This document shows positions 1 through 5,647 of a DNA stretch of 5,888 nt, piece by piece (positions within the stretch are counted from its first letter, which is position 1; every line of letters starts with the position of its first letter). The DNA is taken from the NCBI GenBank assembly GCA_035624865.1, contig DASPQS010000006.1, positions 1 through 5,888 of the forward strand, read 5' to 3'. Source of the DNA: JASHZA01 sp035624865 (GTDB lineage: Bacteria; Desulfobacterota; Binatia; Binatales; Binataceae). Below the pieces are notes generated by a model. The model was not told the DNA's origin, did no database searches, and saw only the letters and a program-made list of their open reading frames with translations. A program made the translations under genes and the position numbers.

Positions 1-31
1 GGCGGGAGAATCGAGAAGGGCGTGCCGGATT

Positions 32-451
32 ATGACTGAAGCGCAATTCTGGATCGGAATTCACGGCGTGATCGTTGAGGGCGGGCGGGTGCTGGTGCTC
101 CGGCGCGCGCCGCGGATGACGTACCGTCCCGGTCATTGGGACCTTCCGGGCGGCCATCTCGCGCACAACGAGACGATGGAGCAATGCCTGATCCGGGAAA
201 TCGCGGAAGAGACCGGGCTTGAGGTCGAGATCGAGCGGATGCTGGGACTCAACCAGGCGGAGGACGGACCCTACGTACAGGTGATTTACGCGTGCAGGCT
301 GGCGGGCGAACGGCGTCAGGTGAGGCTCAGCCCGAACGAACATGACGACGCGCGCTGGATCGAGGCGCCGGCGCTGGGCCGGCTCGAGGGGCTGATTCCG
401 TATCTGGCGGCTGTCGTCCGCCGCGGGATGCTGGACTACCTGACGCGGTAA
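32..451 (+). CDS. Nudix (MutT-like) hydrolase, 139 aa
   Basis: A single-domain Nudix hydrolase, a family that cleaves nucleoside-diphosphate-linked substrates (X) with divalent metal in the cytoplasm. The Nudix box is complete: G41, five residues, E47, seven residues, R55-E56-I57, one residue, E59-E60, one residue, G62-L63. The catalytic glutamates are therefore all present. It is preceded by the WDLPGG strand (residues 36-41) common in MutT and ADP-ribose-type members. The length (139 aa) is normal for a stand-alone MutT-like protein. The ATG at 32 is preceded by a purine-rich AAGGG at 16-20, 11 bases away, an acceptable ribosome-binding site. The substrate (8-oxo-dGTP, another NTP or a nucleotide sugar) cannot be read from the sequence. 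The 3' end overlaps the convergent glycosyltransferase gene by 16 bases. Family assignment is very sure; specificity is unknown. Confidence 0.93.
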   Translation: MTEAQFWIGIHGVIVEGGRVLVLRRAPRMTYRPGHWDLPGGHLAHNETMEQCLIREIAEETGLEVEIERMLGLNQAEDGPYVQVIYACRLAGERRQVRLSPNEHDDARWIEAPALGRLEGLIPYLAAVVRRGMLDYLTR

Positions 452-1386
452 CGGCGGCGGCTGCGCAGGCGAGCTTCATGGTCGCGCGTCGCTTTCAGTC
501 GCCCGCGCCAATAGCCGACAAAATTCGCACATTCGAGTTCGTGGTAAACGGCGCGCTCGGTATCGCCGCGGGCGAGCGCGGCGAGCATCCGGATGGCATT
601 GCGCGCGAGCTTGTCGAGGTGGTTGTGGGTAGGGCCGCCGGCGATCGCACTGCCGAACCCGAAGGCGTAGCTCTTGTGGCGAAGGTAGGCGCGGCGCATC
701 CGTTCCGGCGGGATGATGTGGTGGACGCGAGCGTTGATCGCGAAGCCCATCGCGCCGCCCATGGAAAGGATGCGTTGGAAGAGTTCGGTGTCCTCGCCGG
801 ACATCGGATTGCCGCCGACGACGCCCAGGTCCTCACGAAAGCGTCCGAAGAGGTCAAAGGTGCGGCGGCGGAATCCCACGTTAGCGCTGAAGTAGTTGTG
901 GATGTGCTCGAGTTCGGCGCGCGGCGCGGCGGCGAGCCGCTGTTCGTCGTGGACGGCGAGGCGCACGTAGAGCCGGGGTCCGAGCCATCGGGGCGGCTTC
1001 GCGGTCCATCGCGGGAGCACGGGCCCGCAGGCGGCGTCGAGGTCGCGGCGCTTCATCTCGGCAAGCATCTCGAGAGCCCATCGCGGATCGGCGACGGCGT
1101 CGTCGTCGATAAAGAGGATGAACTCGCCCGTGGCTTGGTCGACGGCGCGATTGCGGGCGAAGCTGGAGCCGGGCTCGGTTTCCAGCACGTATCGGATTGG
1201 GAAGGGTGCGGCGGCGGCGATGCGGCGGACGGTGGCCTCGGTATCATCGGTCGAGTTGTTGTCGACGACGACGCATTCGAGGCTGCTGTCGGGTGGAGGT
1301 TCGAGTGCGATCACGCTCGCCAGCGTCTGGGCGAGCAGGCGGGCGCGATTGTGGGTCGGGATGGCGACGGTGATTCTTGTACTCAA
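436..1386 (-). CDS. Family 2 glycosyltransferase (GT-A fold), 316 aa, TTG start
   Basis: A GT2-type sugar transferase that would use a nucleotide-diphospho-sugar to build a polysaccharide, glycolipid or glycoprotein. Visible motifs in order: the N-terminal strand VAIPTHNRARLL (residues 7-18), VVDNNSTDDT (40-49) for nucleotide binding, GSSFARNRA (73-81), the metal-binding FIDDDA loop (D94-D96), the acceptor-side SANVGFRR (167-174), and SGEDTELFQRI (196-206) with the likely catalytic E198-D199 pair. The C-terminus is Arg-rich and basic, and no transmembrane segment or signal peptide is seen, so the enzyme is probably cytoplasmic or membrane-peripheral. The start must be TTG at 1386: a TGA lies 30 bases upstream in frame, no ATG or GTG lies between, and the first beta strand begins at residue 5. 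No good Shine-Dalgarno precedes it, and the upstream lipoprotein stop is only 11 bases away, so expression may depend on translational coupling. Donor and acceptor are unknown. Confidence 0.92.
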   Translation of the reverse strand: MSTRITVAIPTHNRARLLAQTLASVIALEPPPDSSLECVVVDNNSTDDTEATVRRIAAAAPFPIRYVLETEPGSSFARNRAVDQATGEFILFIDDDAVADPRWALEMLAEMKRRDLDAACGPVLPRWTAKPPRWLGPRLYVRLAVHDEQRLAAAPRAELEHIHNYFSANVGFRRRTFDLFGRFREDLGVVGGNPMSGEDTELFQRILSMGGAMGFAINARVHHIIPPERMRRAYLRHKSYAFGFGSAIAGGPTHNHLDKLARNAIRMLAALARGDTERAVYHELECANFVGYWRGRLKATRDHEARLRSRRRYRVR

Positions 1387-1397
1387 GGGACGAACTT

Positions 1398-2678
1398 CTA
1401 CGAATGCGGTTTCTCAGCGAGCGGAGCAGCCGGTTCGGAAAGCTGCTGTGGCCTGGCGGCCGCGACGCCATGCGATGCGGCGGCCGCGGTTGGAGACGCC
1501 GCGGGTGACGGGGATGACGTCCCGGACTTGAGGCCGCCGGCCGCTCGCATAATCGGAAGCGGCGCGGAGGACTGGGTGAAAGCGATCGAGCTGACAGTGA
1601 CGTAGGGCGAAGCGTCCTGCTCGATCTGCGCGGGTGCGGTCAGGACAAAGCCAAAATTTCGCGTTTCGCCGGGGATAAAGGGCAAAACCGAGCGGCTGAA
1701 ATCGGTGAACTGGAGCGGGGTGGCGACCACCGGATGGACTTCGCGATGGACGGCGTGCAGATCCTTGCCGCGTCCCTCGTACCACGTGACTGCGACCGCA
1801 ACTTCGTCGAGAGGCTGGTCGCCGGCATTGGTGATGGTCCCGAAGATGGCCGGTACGCGCTCTTCCGACATTTTCATCGCGACGCGATCGAGCTTGAGGC
1901 GCGGGAGGTAGGTGGCAGTGCCGGCCTGCTGCGCCATCACCCTTTCGATCGCCGCCAGTTCGCCGCGATAGCGCTGGGCAAGGCTGCGGCTGCCGGTGGC
2001 CTGCTGCTTCTCGAGACCGGAGATCATCGACTTGAAGGTGGCGATCGCTCCGGCAAAGTCGTGTTGGTGGTACTGAACGACGGTCTGGCGATGCTGGTCG
2101 ATGATGACGTCGCGATCGGCAAGGCCGGCGACGACACGCCAGTGGTGATGCTCTTTGACAAGAAAAAATGTGTCGTCGTACGTGACTTTGGGATAGTCGC
2201 CGATGTCGAGCGAGCGCTGCGCACGGTCGGCGCCGGTGTCGCCGGGACCTGCCGCGGCGTCGAGGATGCGCTCCCATAGCGGCAGGTCGGGCATGGTGAT
2301 ACGCACCGGGACGCTCGCGCTCACGCCATCGCTATTGCGGTGCTCGGGACCGAGTTGGTAATGCGTGATGTGCAGAATGGGACGAAACCAGATCGGACTT
2401 ACGTCCGGCGCGAGCGGAATTTCGGCGACGAACTCACGCAGCGTGCGATCGTGGCGATCCCTAGCGGAGAGCAGATGATAGCTCGCGTCGTAATTGAACT
2501 GCTGGAGATACTCGAGATAGCGCTCGGCGACGCCGTGGGGCGAACCGCGGCCGCATCCGGCGAGCAGCAGCGCCGCGACCATGGCTGCGCCGAGCGGGCG
2601 GATCGAACCTCGGAAGAAAAACGCTGCGCCGATCCGCCGGATTAGGATATGCGCACGCGCAGTCGATCCACCCCGCAT
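1398..2678 (-). CDS. Predicted lipoprotein of unknown function: NTF2-like plus FxLYD-like domains, 426 aa
   Basis: I do not recognise a named family for the whole protein. An Arg-rich N-terminus and a hydrophobic stretch lead to a lipobox L39-A40-G41-C42, so it is probably an exported, lipid-anchored envelope protein. Residues about 48-190 resemble NTF2-like/DUF4878-type lipoprotein domains: an early helix (VAERYLEYLQQFNY), a segment on residues lost in the fold (LLSARDRHDRTLREFVAE), and a closing strand FFLVKEHHHWRVVAG (171-185). Residues about 195-255 look helical and rich in Gln and Glu. Residues about 275-368 resemble an FxLYD/DUF3426-like beta domain (GTITNAGDQPLDEVAVAVTW, then IPGETRNFGFVL). 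The last 45 or so residues are a low-complexity Ala/Ser/Pro tail. The ATG at 2678 shares its A with the TGA of the VOC gene. The only other Met before the lipobox (M33) would leave too short a signal peptide. Domain names rest on pattern resemblance only. Confidence 0.85.
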   Translation of the reverse strand: MRGGSTARAHILIRRIGAAFFFRGSIRPLGAAMVAALLLAGCGRGSPHGVAERYLEYLQQFNYDASYHLLSARDRHDRTLREFVAEIPLAPDVSPIWFRPILHITHYQLGPEHRNSDGVSASVPVRITMPDLPLWERILDAAAGPGDTGADRAQRSLDIGDYPKVTYDDTFFLVKEHHHWRVVAGLADRDVIIDQHRQTVVQYHQHDFAGAIATFKSMISGLEKQQATGSRSLAQRYRGELAAIERVMAQQAGTATYLPRLKLDRVAMKMSEERVPAIFGTITNAGDQPLDEVAVAVTWYEGRGKDLHAVHREVHPVVATPLQFTDFSRSVLPFIPGETRNFGFVLTAPAQIEQDASPYVTVSSIAFTQSSAPLPIMRAAGGLKSGTSSPSPAASPTAAAASHGVAAARPQQLSEPAAPLAEKPHS

Positions 2679-3082
2679 CAGGTGCCCGCCCCCGCCGGCA
2701 TCTGCTTGAGCTCGACAATGTTGCCCTCGGGGTCGCGGACATAAACCGAACGGCCCATCCCGCGCGCGCCGTAGCGCATCGCCGGTTCGCCCATCACCTC
2801 GACCGCATGACCGCGCAAATAGCGTGCGACCTGCTCAAGGTCAGGGGCCTCGATGCCGAGACAGAAATGGTCGACGTTACGGGCGGCGTCCATCCGCGGT
2901 TCGGCGGCGGGCACGAGATCGAGCATGCTGGCGCCGGCACGCAGCTGGATCAGGCCAATGCTTTCGAGCCGCCGCTCTTCGACGAGCCCGAGCACGCGCG
3001 TGTAGAACTCGAGCATCTTCGGCTGATCGCGGCAGCGCAGGACCACGTGGTCGAGCTCGGCAACTTTAAGCGGGATGTCCAT
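2678..3082 (-). CDS. VOC-superfamily (glyoxalase/bleomycin-resistance fold) protein, 134 aa
   Basis: A vicinal-oxygen-chelate metalloprotein with two beta-alpha-beta-beta-beta modules. Module one starts at LDHVVLRCRD (10-19) and ends at SMLDLVP (52-58). Module two starts at VDHFCLGIEAPDLE (70-83) and ends at VYVRDPEGNIVELKQ (113-127). Candidate metal ligands at the usual positions are H12, H72 and E124, with D55 at the end of module one. The pattern FYTRVLGL (26-33) is characteristic of glyoxalase-like members. The length is typical. The start codon is 3 bases after the stop of the persulfide dioxygenase gene, and GGAG lies about 10 bases upstream inside that gene's end. The stop overlaps the next start (TGATG). 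Members include lactoylglutathione lyases, thiol-transferase resistance proteins and ring-cleavage dioxygenases, and sequence alone does not choose between them. The partner gene upstream handles glutathione persulfide, so a thiol-conjugate substrate is conceivable but unproven. Confidence 0.93.
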   Translation of the reverse strand: MDIPLKVAELDHVVLRCRDQPKMLEFYTRVLGLVEERRLESIGLIQLRAGASMLDLVPAAEPRMDAARNVDHFCLGIEAPDLEQVARYLRGHAVEVMGEPAMRYGARGMGRSVYVRDPEGNIVELKQMPAGAGT

Positions 3083-3085
3083 GGC

Positions 3086-4123
3086 TCAGTGCTCCACCGG
3101 CAGGCGCGCGTCATTCCAGTCGAGCATCCCACCCTTCATGTTGCACACGCGGTCGAAGCCGAGGCCGGTCAGAATGGCGGCGGCAGTGGTGCTGCGGACG
3201 CCGACGCGGCAGATGGCGATGATGTCGCGATCCTTGAAGGCCTCGAGTTCCTTGGCGCGTTCAGGGAGTTCCCGCAGCGGGATGCGCATGGCGCCCTTGA
3301 CGTGACCCAGTTCGCCACGGAACTCCTCTTCCTCGCGCACGTCGAGCAGCAACGGCGGGTTGGGGGCGCTCATTCGGGCCATCACTTCGCGGGCCTCGAG
3401 CTGGCGCACCTGGTTGAGTTGGGCGAGGTTGGGGAAGCTTATCGCGGCCGCATCGATCTCGGTCTGATTGGGTTGCAGAGACTCCTGTATACCGTCGGGC
3501 AGCGCCAACCCCAGGTTGTTCATGAGATCGACGTAAGCCTGGCGAGTGCGTCCGGCGACGCGAGGATTGCTGCGTTTCTCTTCGCCGATGCTCGATTGGG
3601 TGTGGCCGCGATAGTCGTGCCCCGGGAAGACCAAGGTGGAATCGGGCAGCGTGAAGAGCTTGCCGGTTATCGAATCGTAGCTATCACCGGGATCGCTGCC
3701 GGGGAAATCACAGCGTCCGGTGCCGTGGATCAGGAGAACGTCGCCGGTGAAGACGCGGTCGCCGGCATAGATGCTTACCGAATCCGGGGTATGACCGGGG
3801 GTGTAGAGCACGCGGAACTCGATATCGCCAACCTTGATACGCTCGCCATCCTCGACGTGGACCTTTACATGCGGAGCGGGCGCCCGCCGATGCATCGCAA
3901 CCGGTGCGCCGGTCAGTTCGCCCAGCTCGATCGCGCCGCTGCGATGGTCGGCGTGGGTATGCGTGTCAAAGATCAACTCGAGCTTGCATCCATAGTAGGC
4001 GAGCAGCGCGAGGTAACGGTCGATACGGTCGCGCAGAGGGTCGATCAGGGCGGCAACGTGCTGGGTTTCTGAGAGGGCCATGTAGGTCTTGCACTTGGCG
4101 TGGTTGACTTCGCGAAACTGCAT
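3086..4123 (-). CDS. Persulfide dioxygenase (ETHE1-like MBL fold) fused to rhodanese, 345 aa
   Basis: A two-domain sulfur enzyme. Residues 1-225 form a metallo-beta-lactamase fold of the ETHE1/persulfide dioxygenase type, which oxidises glutathione persulfide to sulfite using mononuclear iron. It has THTHADH (H55, H57, D59, H60), H111 in TPGHTPDS, D128 in FTGD and H169 in FPGHDYRGHT. The 56-residue H55 to H111 spacing equals that of the human ETHE1 iron ligands H79 and H135. Residues about 240-345 form a rhodanese domain (LLLDVREEEEF, then the active-site loop CRVGVRS with C305, then GGMLDW) that moves sulfane sulfur. The length and order match known persulfide dioxygenase-rhodanese fusions (roughly 350 aa). 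The ETHE1 motif CGRTDF reads TGRCDF here (135-140), keeping R137. The ATG at 4123 has AGGAGA at 4131-4136, spaced 7 bases. It is first in a four-gene unit. General MBL-fold hydrolase activity is the alternative. Confidence 0.93.
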   Translation of the reverse strand: MQFREVNHAKCKTYMALSETQHVAALIDPLRDRIDRYLALLAYYGCKLELIFDTHTHADHRSGAIELGELTGAPVAMHRRAPAPHVKVHVEDGERIKVGDIEFRVLYTPGHTPDSVSIYAGDRVFTGDVLLIHGTGRCDFPGSDPGDSYDSITGKLFTLPDSTLVFPGHDYRGHTQSSIGEEKRSNPRVAGRTRQAYVDLMNNLGLALPDGIQESLQPNQTEIDAAAISFPNLAQLNQVRQLEAREVMARMSAPNPPLLLDVREEEEFRGELGHVKGAMRIPLRELPERAKELEAFKDRDIIAICRVGVRSTTAAAILTGLGFDRVCNMKGGMLDWNDARLPVEH

Positions 4124-4130
4124 CGATTTT

Positions 4131-4136
4131 TCTCCT
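4131..4136 (-). promoter_or_regulatory. Strong Shine-Dalgarno for the persulfide dioxygenase gene
   Basis: On the minus strand AGGAGA lies 7 bases before the ATG at 4123. This is the best ribosome-binding site in the window and fixes this start, and with it the head of the four-gene unit. Confidence 0.8.
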
Positions 4137-4196
4137 GGCAGGGCCGTGAACCGCGAGGGCGCGGGCTATTCTCCGCCACTTGCCGGTGCGCACAAA

Positions 4197-4225
4197 ACTA
4201 TAGCGCCGACGGTCGCTGGGTTGAA
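4197..4225 (-). promoter_or_regulatory. Candidate sigma70-like promoter ahead of the four-gene unit
   Basis: Reading the minus strand, TTCAAC (4225-4220) is followed after exactly 17 bases by TATAGT (4202-4197). The -10 matches the consensus at five of six positions and the -35 at only three. The expected transcription start is near 4190, giving a leader of about 66 bases before the persulfide dioxygenase ATG. It lies in the 167-base gap after thiI, where an independent promoter would be expected. It is a weak match read by eye, and in a high-GC genome such matches are rarer but still not proof. Confidence 0.4.
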
Positions 4226-4238
4226 CTCCGCAGACGGC

Positions 4239-4248
4239 CCTCGCGAGG
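4239..4248. promoter_or_regulatory. 10-bp palindrome CCTCGCGAGG, possible operator
   Basis: A perfect 10-base palindrome lies between thiI and the persulfide dioxygenase gene, centred about 53 bases upstream of the inferred transcription start. CGCGAGG of this palindrome recurs as a direct copy at 4152-4158, in the leader. The two sites could bind a dimeric regulator, perhaps a persulfide- or sulfide-responsive one given the gene controlled, but no regulator is encoded in the window. A chance palindrome in GC-rich DNA is a real alternative. Confidence 0.3.
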
Positions 4249-4282
4249 CGGGCGGCTCGACCGGTCCCGCCACGGATATCCC

Positions 4283-4299
4283 CCCGGCGGCTAGCCGGG
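4283..4299 (-). other. GC hairpin spanning the thiI stop codon
   Basis: CCCGGC at 4283-4288 and GCCGGG at 4294-4299 can pair as a 6-bp stem with a 5-base loop that contains the TAG stop (4291-4293). No T-run follows on the minus strand, so this is not a canonical intrinsic terminator. It may slow transcription, protect the 3' end of the mRNA, or mean nothing. Confidence 0.3.
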
Positions 4300-5523
4300 C
4301 CGCGCTGAGCCTGTGATCTCGGTTGGCGCGGGTGGAAAACTCGAGCGCACCACATCGGCACGTCGCACCGCCGCCGCGACCATCGAGTCGACCTCGAGCG
4401 ACGCCTCGGCTGCGACGACATCTTCGAGACGCGCATGGGTTTCCGGATGGGAGGGGACGAAGAGCGAACAGCAGTCCTGGTCAGGCAGGATCGAAGTCTC
4501 GAAAGTGCCCAGCAGGCGGGCCTGGTCGATGATTTCGTTCTTGTCCATCCCGACGAGCGGACGCAGGATCGGGAGGGCCGCCGCCTTCTCGATCACGATA
4601 ATGTTCTCGAGCGTCTGGGAAGCGACCTGGCCGAGGCTTTCGCCGGTGACCAGCACCTGCGCGCCGATACGCTGGGCCAGCACGCTCGCTATCCGCAGCA
4701 TGAAGCGCCGGTAGAGCACTACGCGCAAGGGCCGCAGGGTGCGGGCGACAATTTCGCGCTGGACGTCGGCGAACGGCACCAGCATCAGGGAGGAACGGCC
4801 CTCGTAGCGCGTGAGATGGGCGGAGAGTTCGCAGGCCTTGTCGCGGCTGGCGGAGGAGACGAGAGGATGGCTGTGGAAGTGGACGAAGTCCACGTGCATT
4901 CCGCGGCGCATCATGCGCGCGGCAGCGACCGGGGAGTCGATTCCGCCGGAGAGCAATACCAGTCCGCGGCCGGTAACGCCGACCGGCAGGCCGCCCGCAC
5001 CAGGAATTTTCCCGGCGGAGAGCCAGGCGGCGCCGGGGAGGATTTCGATCGAGACGGTCAGGTCAGGATGTTCAAGGTCAACTTTAAGTTTGGTCGCGGA
5101 GGCAACCTCGGCGCCGACGATGCGGTCGATCTCCATAGAATTGAGCGGAAAGCGTTTCTCGGCGCGGCGCGTGGCGATGCGGAAGGTGCGCGCAGCAACG
5201 CTTCGGGCGGCGGCGACGGCCTCGCGCTTGAGCGCCTCGATATCCAGCGGCAGCGGCCGGCTGATTGAAAAATTCTGGAGGCCGAAGACCAGCGCCGCGC
5301 GCTCGCGCACCACCGCGTCCGGGAGATCGTCGGGCAATTCGACGATCAGGCGCGGCCCCTCCCCGCGCATCGGACCGAGCCTGTAATCGGCAAACAGCGC
5401 GCGCAGGTTGTGCTTCAACTGGTCGACAAAGCGCCAACGATTGCGGCCCTTGAGGGCGACTTCGTGGTAACGGCCGATCAGATATCGCATTGCTGATTGT
5501 GTCGCCGTAAGCGGCCAATTCAC
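4291..5523 (-). CDS. thiI: ThiI, tRNA 4-thiouridine synthase (no rhodanese domain), 410 aa as drawn
   Basis: ThiI adenylates uridine 8 of tRNA and inserts sulfur, giving 4-thiouridine; in some bacteria it also serves thiamine thiazole synthesis. Domains in order: ferredoxin-like N-terminus with RYHEVALKGRNR (18-29), THUMP domain (about 70-165), then the PP-loop ATP pyrophosphatase with LLSGGIDSPVAA (190-201). The family signature TGESLGQVASQTLENI (293-308) follows, and the cysteine motif DQDCCSLFVP (348-357; C351, C352). The protein ends about 50 residues later, so it lacks the C-terminal rhodanese domain of the E. coli enzyme and has the length of the Bacillus form; a separate protein must supply sulfane sulfur. 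The start is uncertain: GTG at 5523 is the longest choice, but ATG at 5490 begins MRYLIGRYHEVALKG, which fits the usual ThiI N-terminus better. Neither has a strong Shine-Dalgarno. I favour 5490 (399 aa). Confidence 0.95.
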   Translation of the reverse strand: MNWPLTATQSAMRYLIGRYHEVALKGRNRWRFVDQLKHNLRALFADYRLGPMRGEGPRLIVELPDDLPDAVVRERAALVFGLQNFSISRPLPLDIEALKREAVAAARSVAARTFRIATRRAEKRFPLNSMEIDRIVGAEVASATKLKVDLEHPDLTVSIEILPGAAWLSAGKIPGAGGLPVGVTGRGLVLLSGGIDSPVAAARMMRRGMHVDFVHFHSHPLVSSASRDKACELSAHLTRYEGRSSLMLVPFADVQREIVARTLRPLRVVLYRRFMLRIASVLAQRIGAQVLVTGESLGQVASQTLENIIVIEKAAALPILRPLVGMDKNEIIDQARLLGTFETSILPDQDCCSLFVPSHPETHARLEDVVAAEASLEVDSMVAAAVRRADVVRSSFPPAPTEITGSARPG

Positions 5524-5541
5524 CTAATCATCAGGCTGCCG

Positions 5542-5609
5542 AAGTTGCCAGCCCCGGACTTGCGCCCAAAGTTGCGCGGCATGATTATCTTGGTAGTTGA
5601 AGTTGCGCG
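5542..5609 (+). repeat. Three direct AAGTTGC repeats in the divergent intergenic region
   Basis: AAGTTGC occurs at 5542-5548, 5569-5575 and 5600-5606 in the same orientation, with start-to-start spacings of 27 and 31 bases. The last two copies extend to AAGTTGCGCG. They sit in the spacer between thiI and the divergent CoA pyrophosphatase gene, overlapping the candidate promoters. They could be binding sites for a transcription factor that controls one or both genes. Confidence 0.45.
5560..5588 (+). promoter_or_regulatory. Candidate promoter for the CoA pyrophosphatase gene
   Basis: TTGCGC (5560-5565) and GATTAT (5583-5588) are separated by 17 bases, and the expected start of transcription is about 55 bases before the ATG at 5648. 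On the other strand the same AT-rich patch reads GATAAT (5589-5584), with TTCGCG 16 bases upstream, and could serve thiI, so the two promoters may overlap back to back. Matches are partial and were judged by eye. Confidence 0.3.
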
Positions 5610-5647
5610 AAGTGGTGCGTTCGAGTCGCGAAAGGCGTCTGGAATCG

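Noticed and set aside
478..1605. 375-codon plus-strand open frame opposite the glycosyltransferase
   Set aside because: The translation is Gly/Ala/Val/Glu/Asp-rich with no motif, and it covers a clear GT2 gene plus the end of the lipoprotein gene; it is a codon-bias shadow.
1414..2277. 287-codon minus-strand frame inside the lipoprotein gene
   Set aside because: It is the shifted frame of the lipoprotein gene, Arg/Ser/Pro/Ala-rich, without motifs; the lipoprotein frame has a lipobox and a coupled start.
2807..4072. 421-codon plus-strand open frame opposite the persulfide dioxygenase and VOC genes
   Set aside because: It lies antisense to two genes with complete catalytic motifs, its translation shows no recognisable domain, and long antisense frames are expected in high-GC DNA.
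4274..4281. GGATATCC palindrome next to the thiI stop
   Set aside because: An 8-base palindrome without a partner or T-run is within chance expectation and is not a terminator.
4124..4290. Possible small gene or structured RNA/riboswitch in the gap between thiI and the dioxygenase gene
   Set aside because: No coding frame with a plausible start and composition, and no recognisable riboswitch core such as a thi-box or SAM motif; only the promoter-like sequence and palindrome are notable.
4435..5268. 277-codon plus-strand open frame opposite thiI
   Set aside because: Antisense to the PP-loop and THUMP regions of a well-conserved gene, with no domain of its own.
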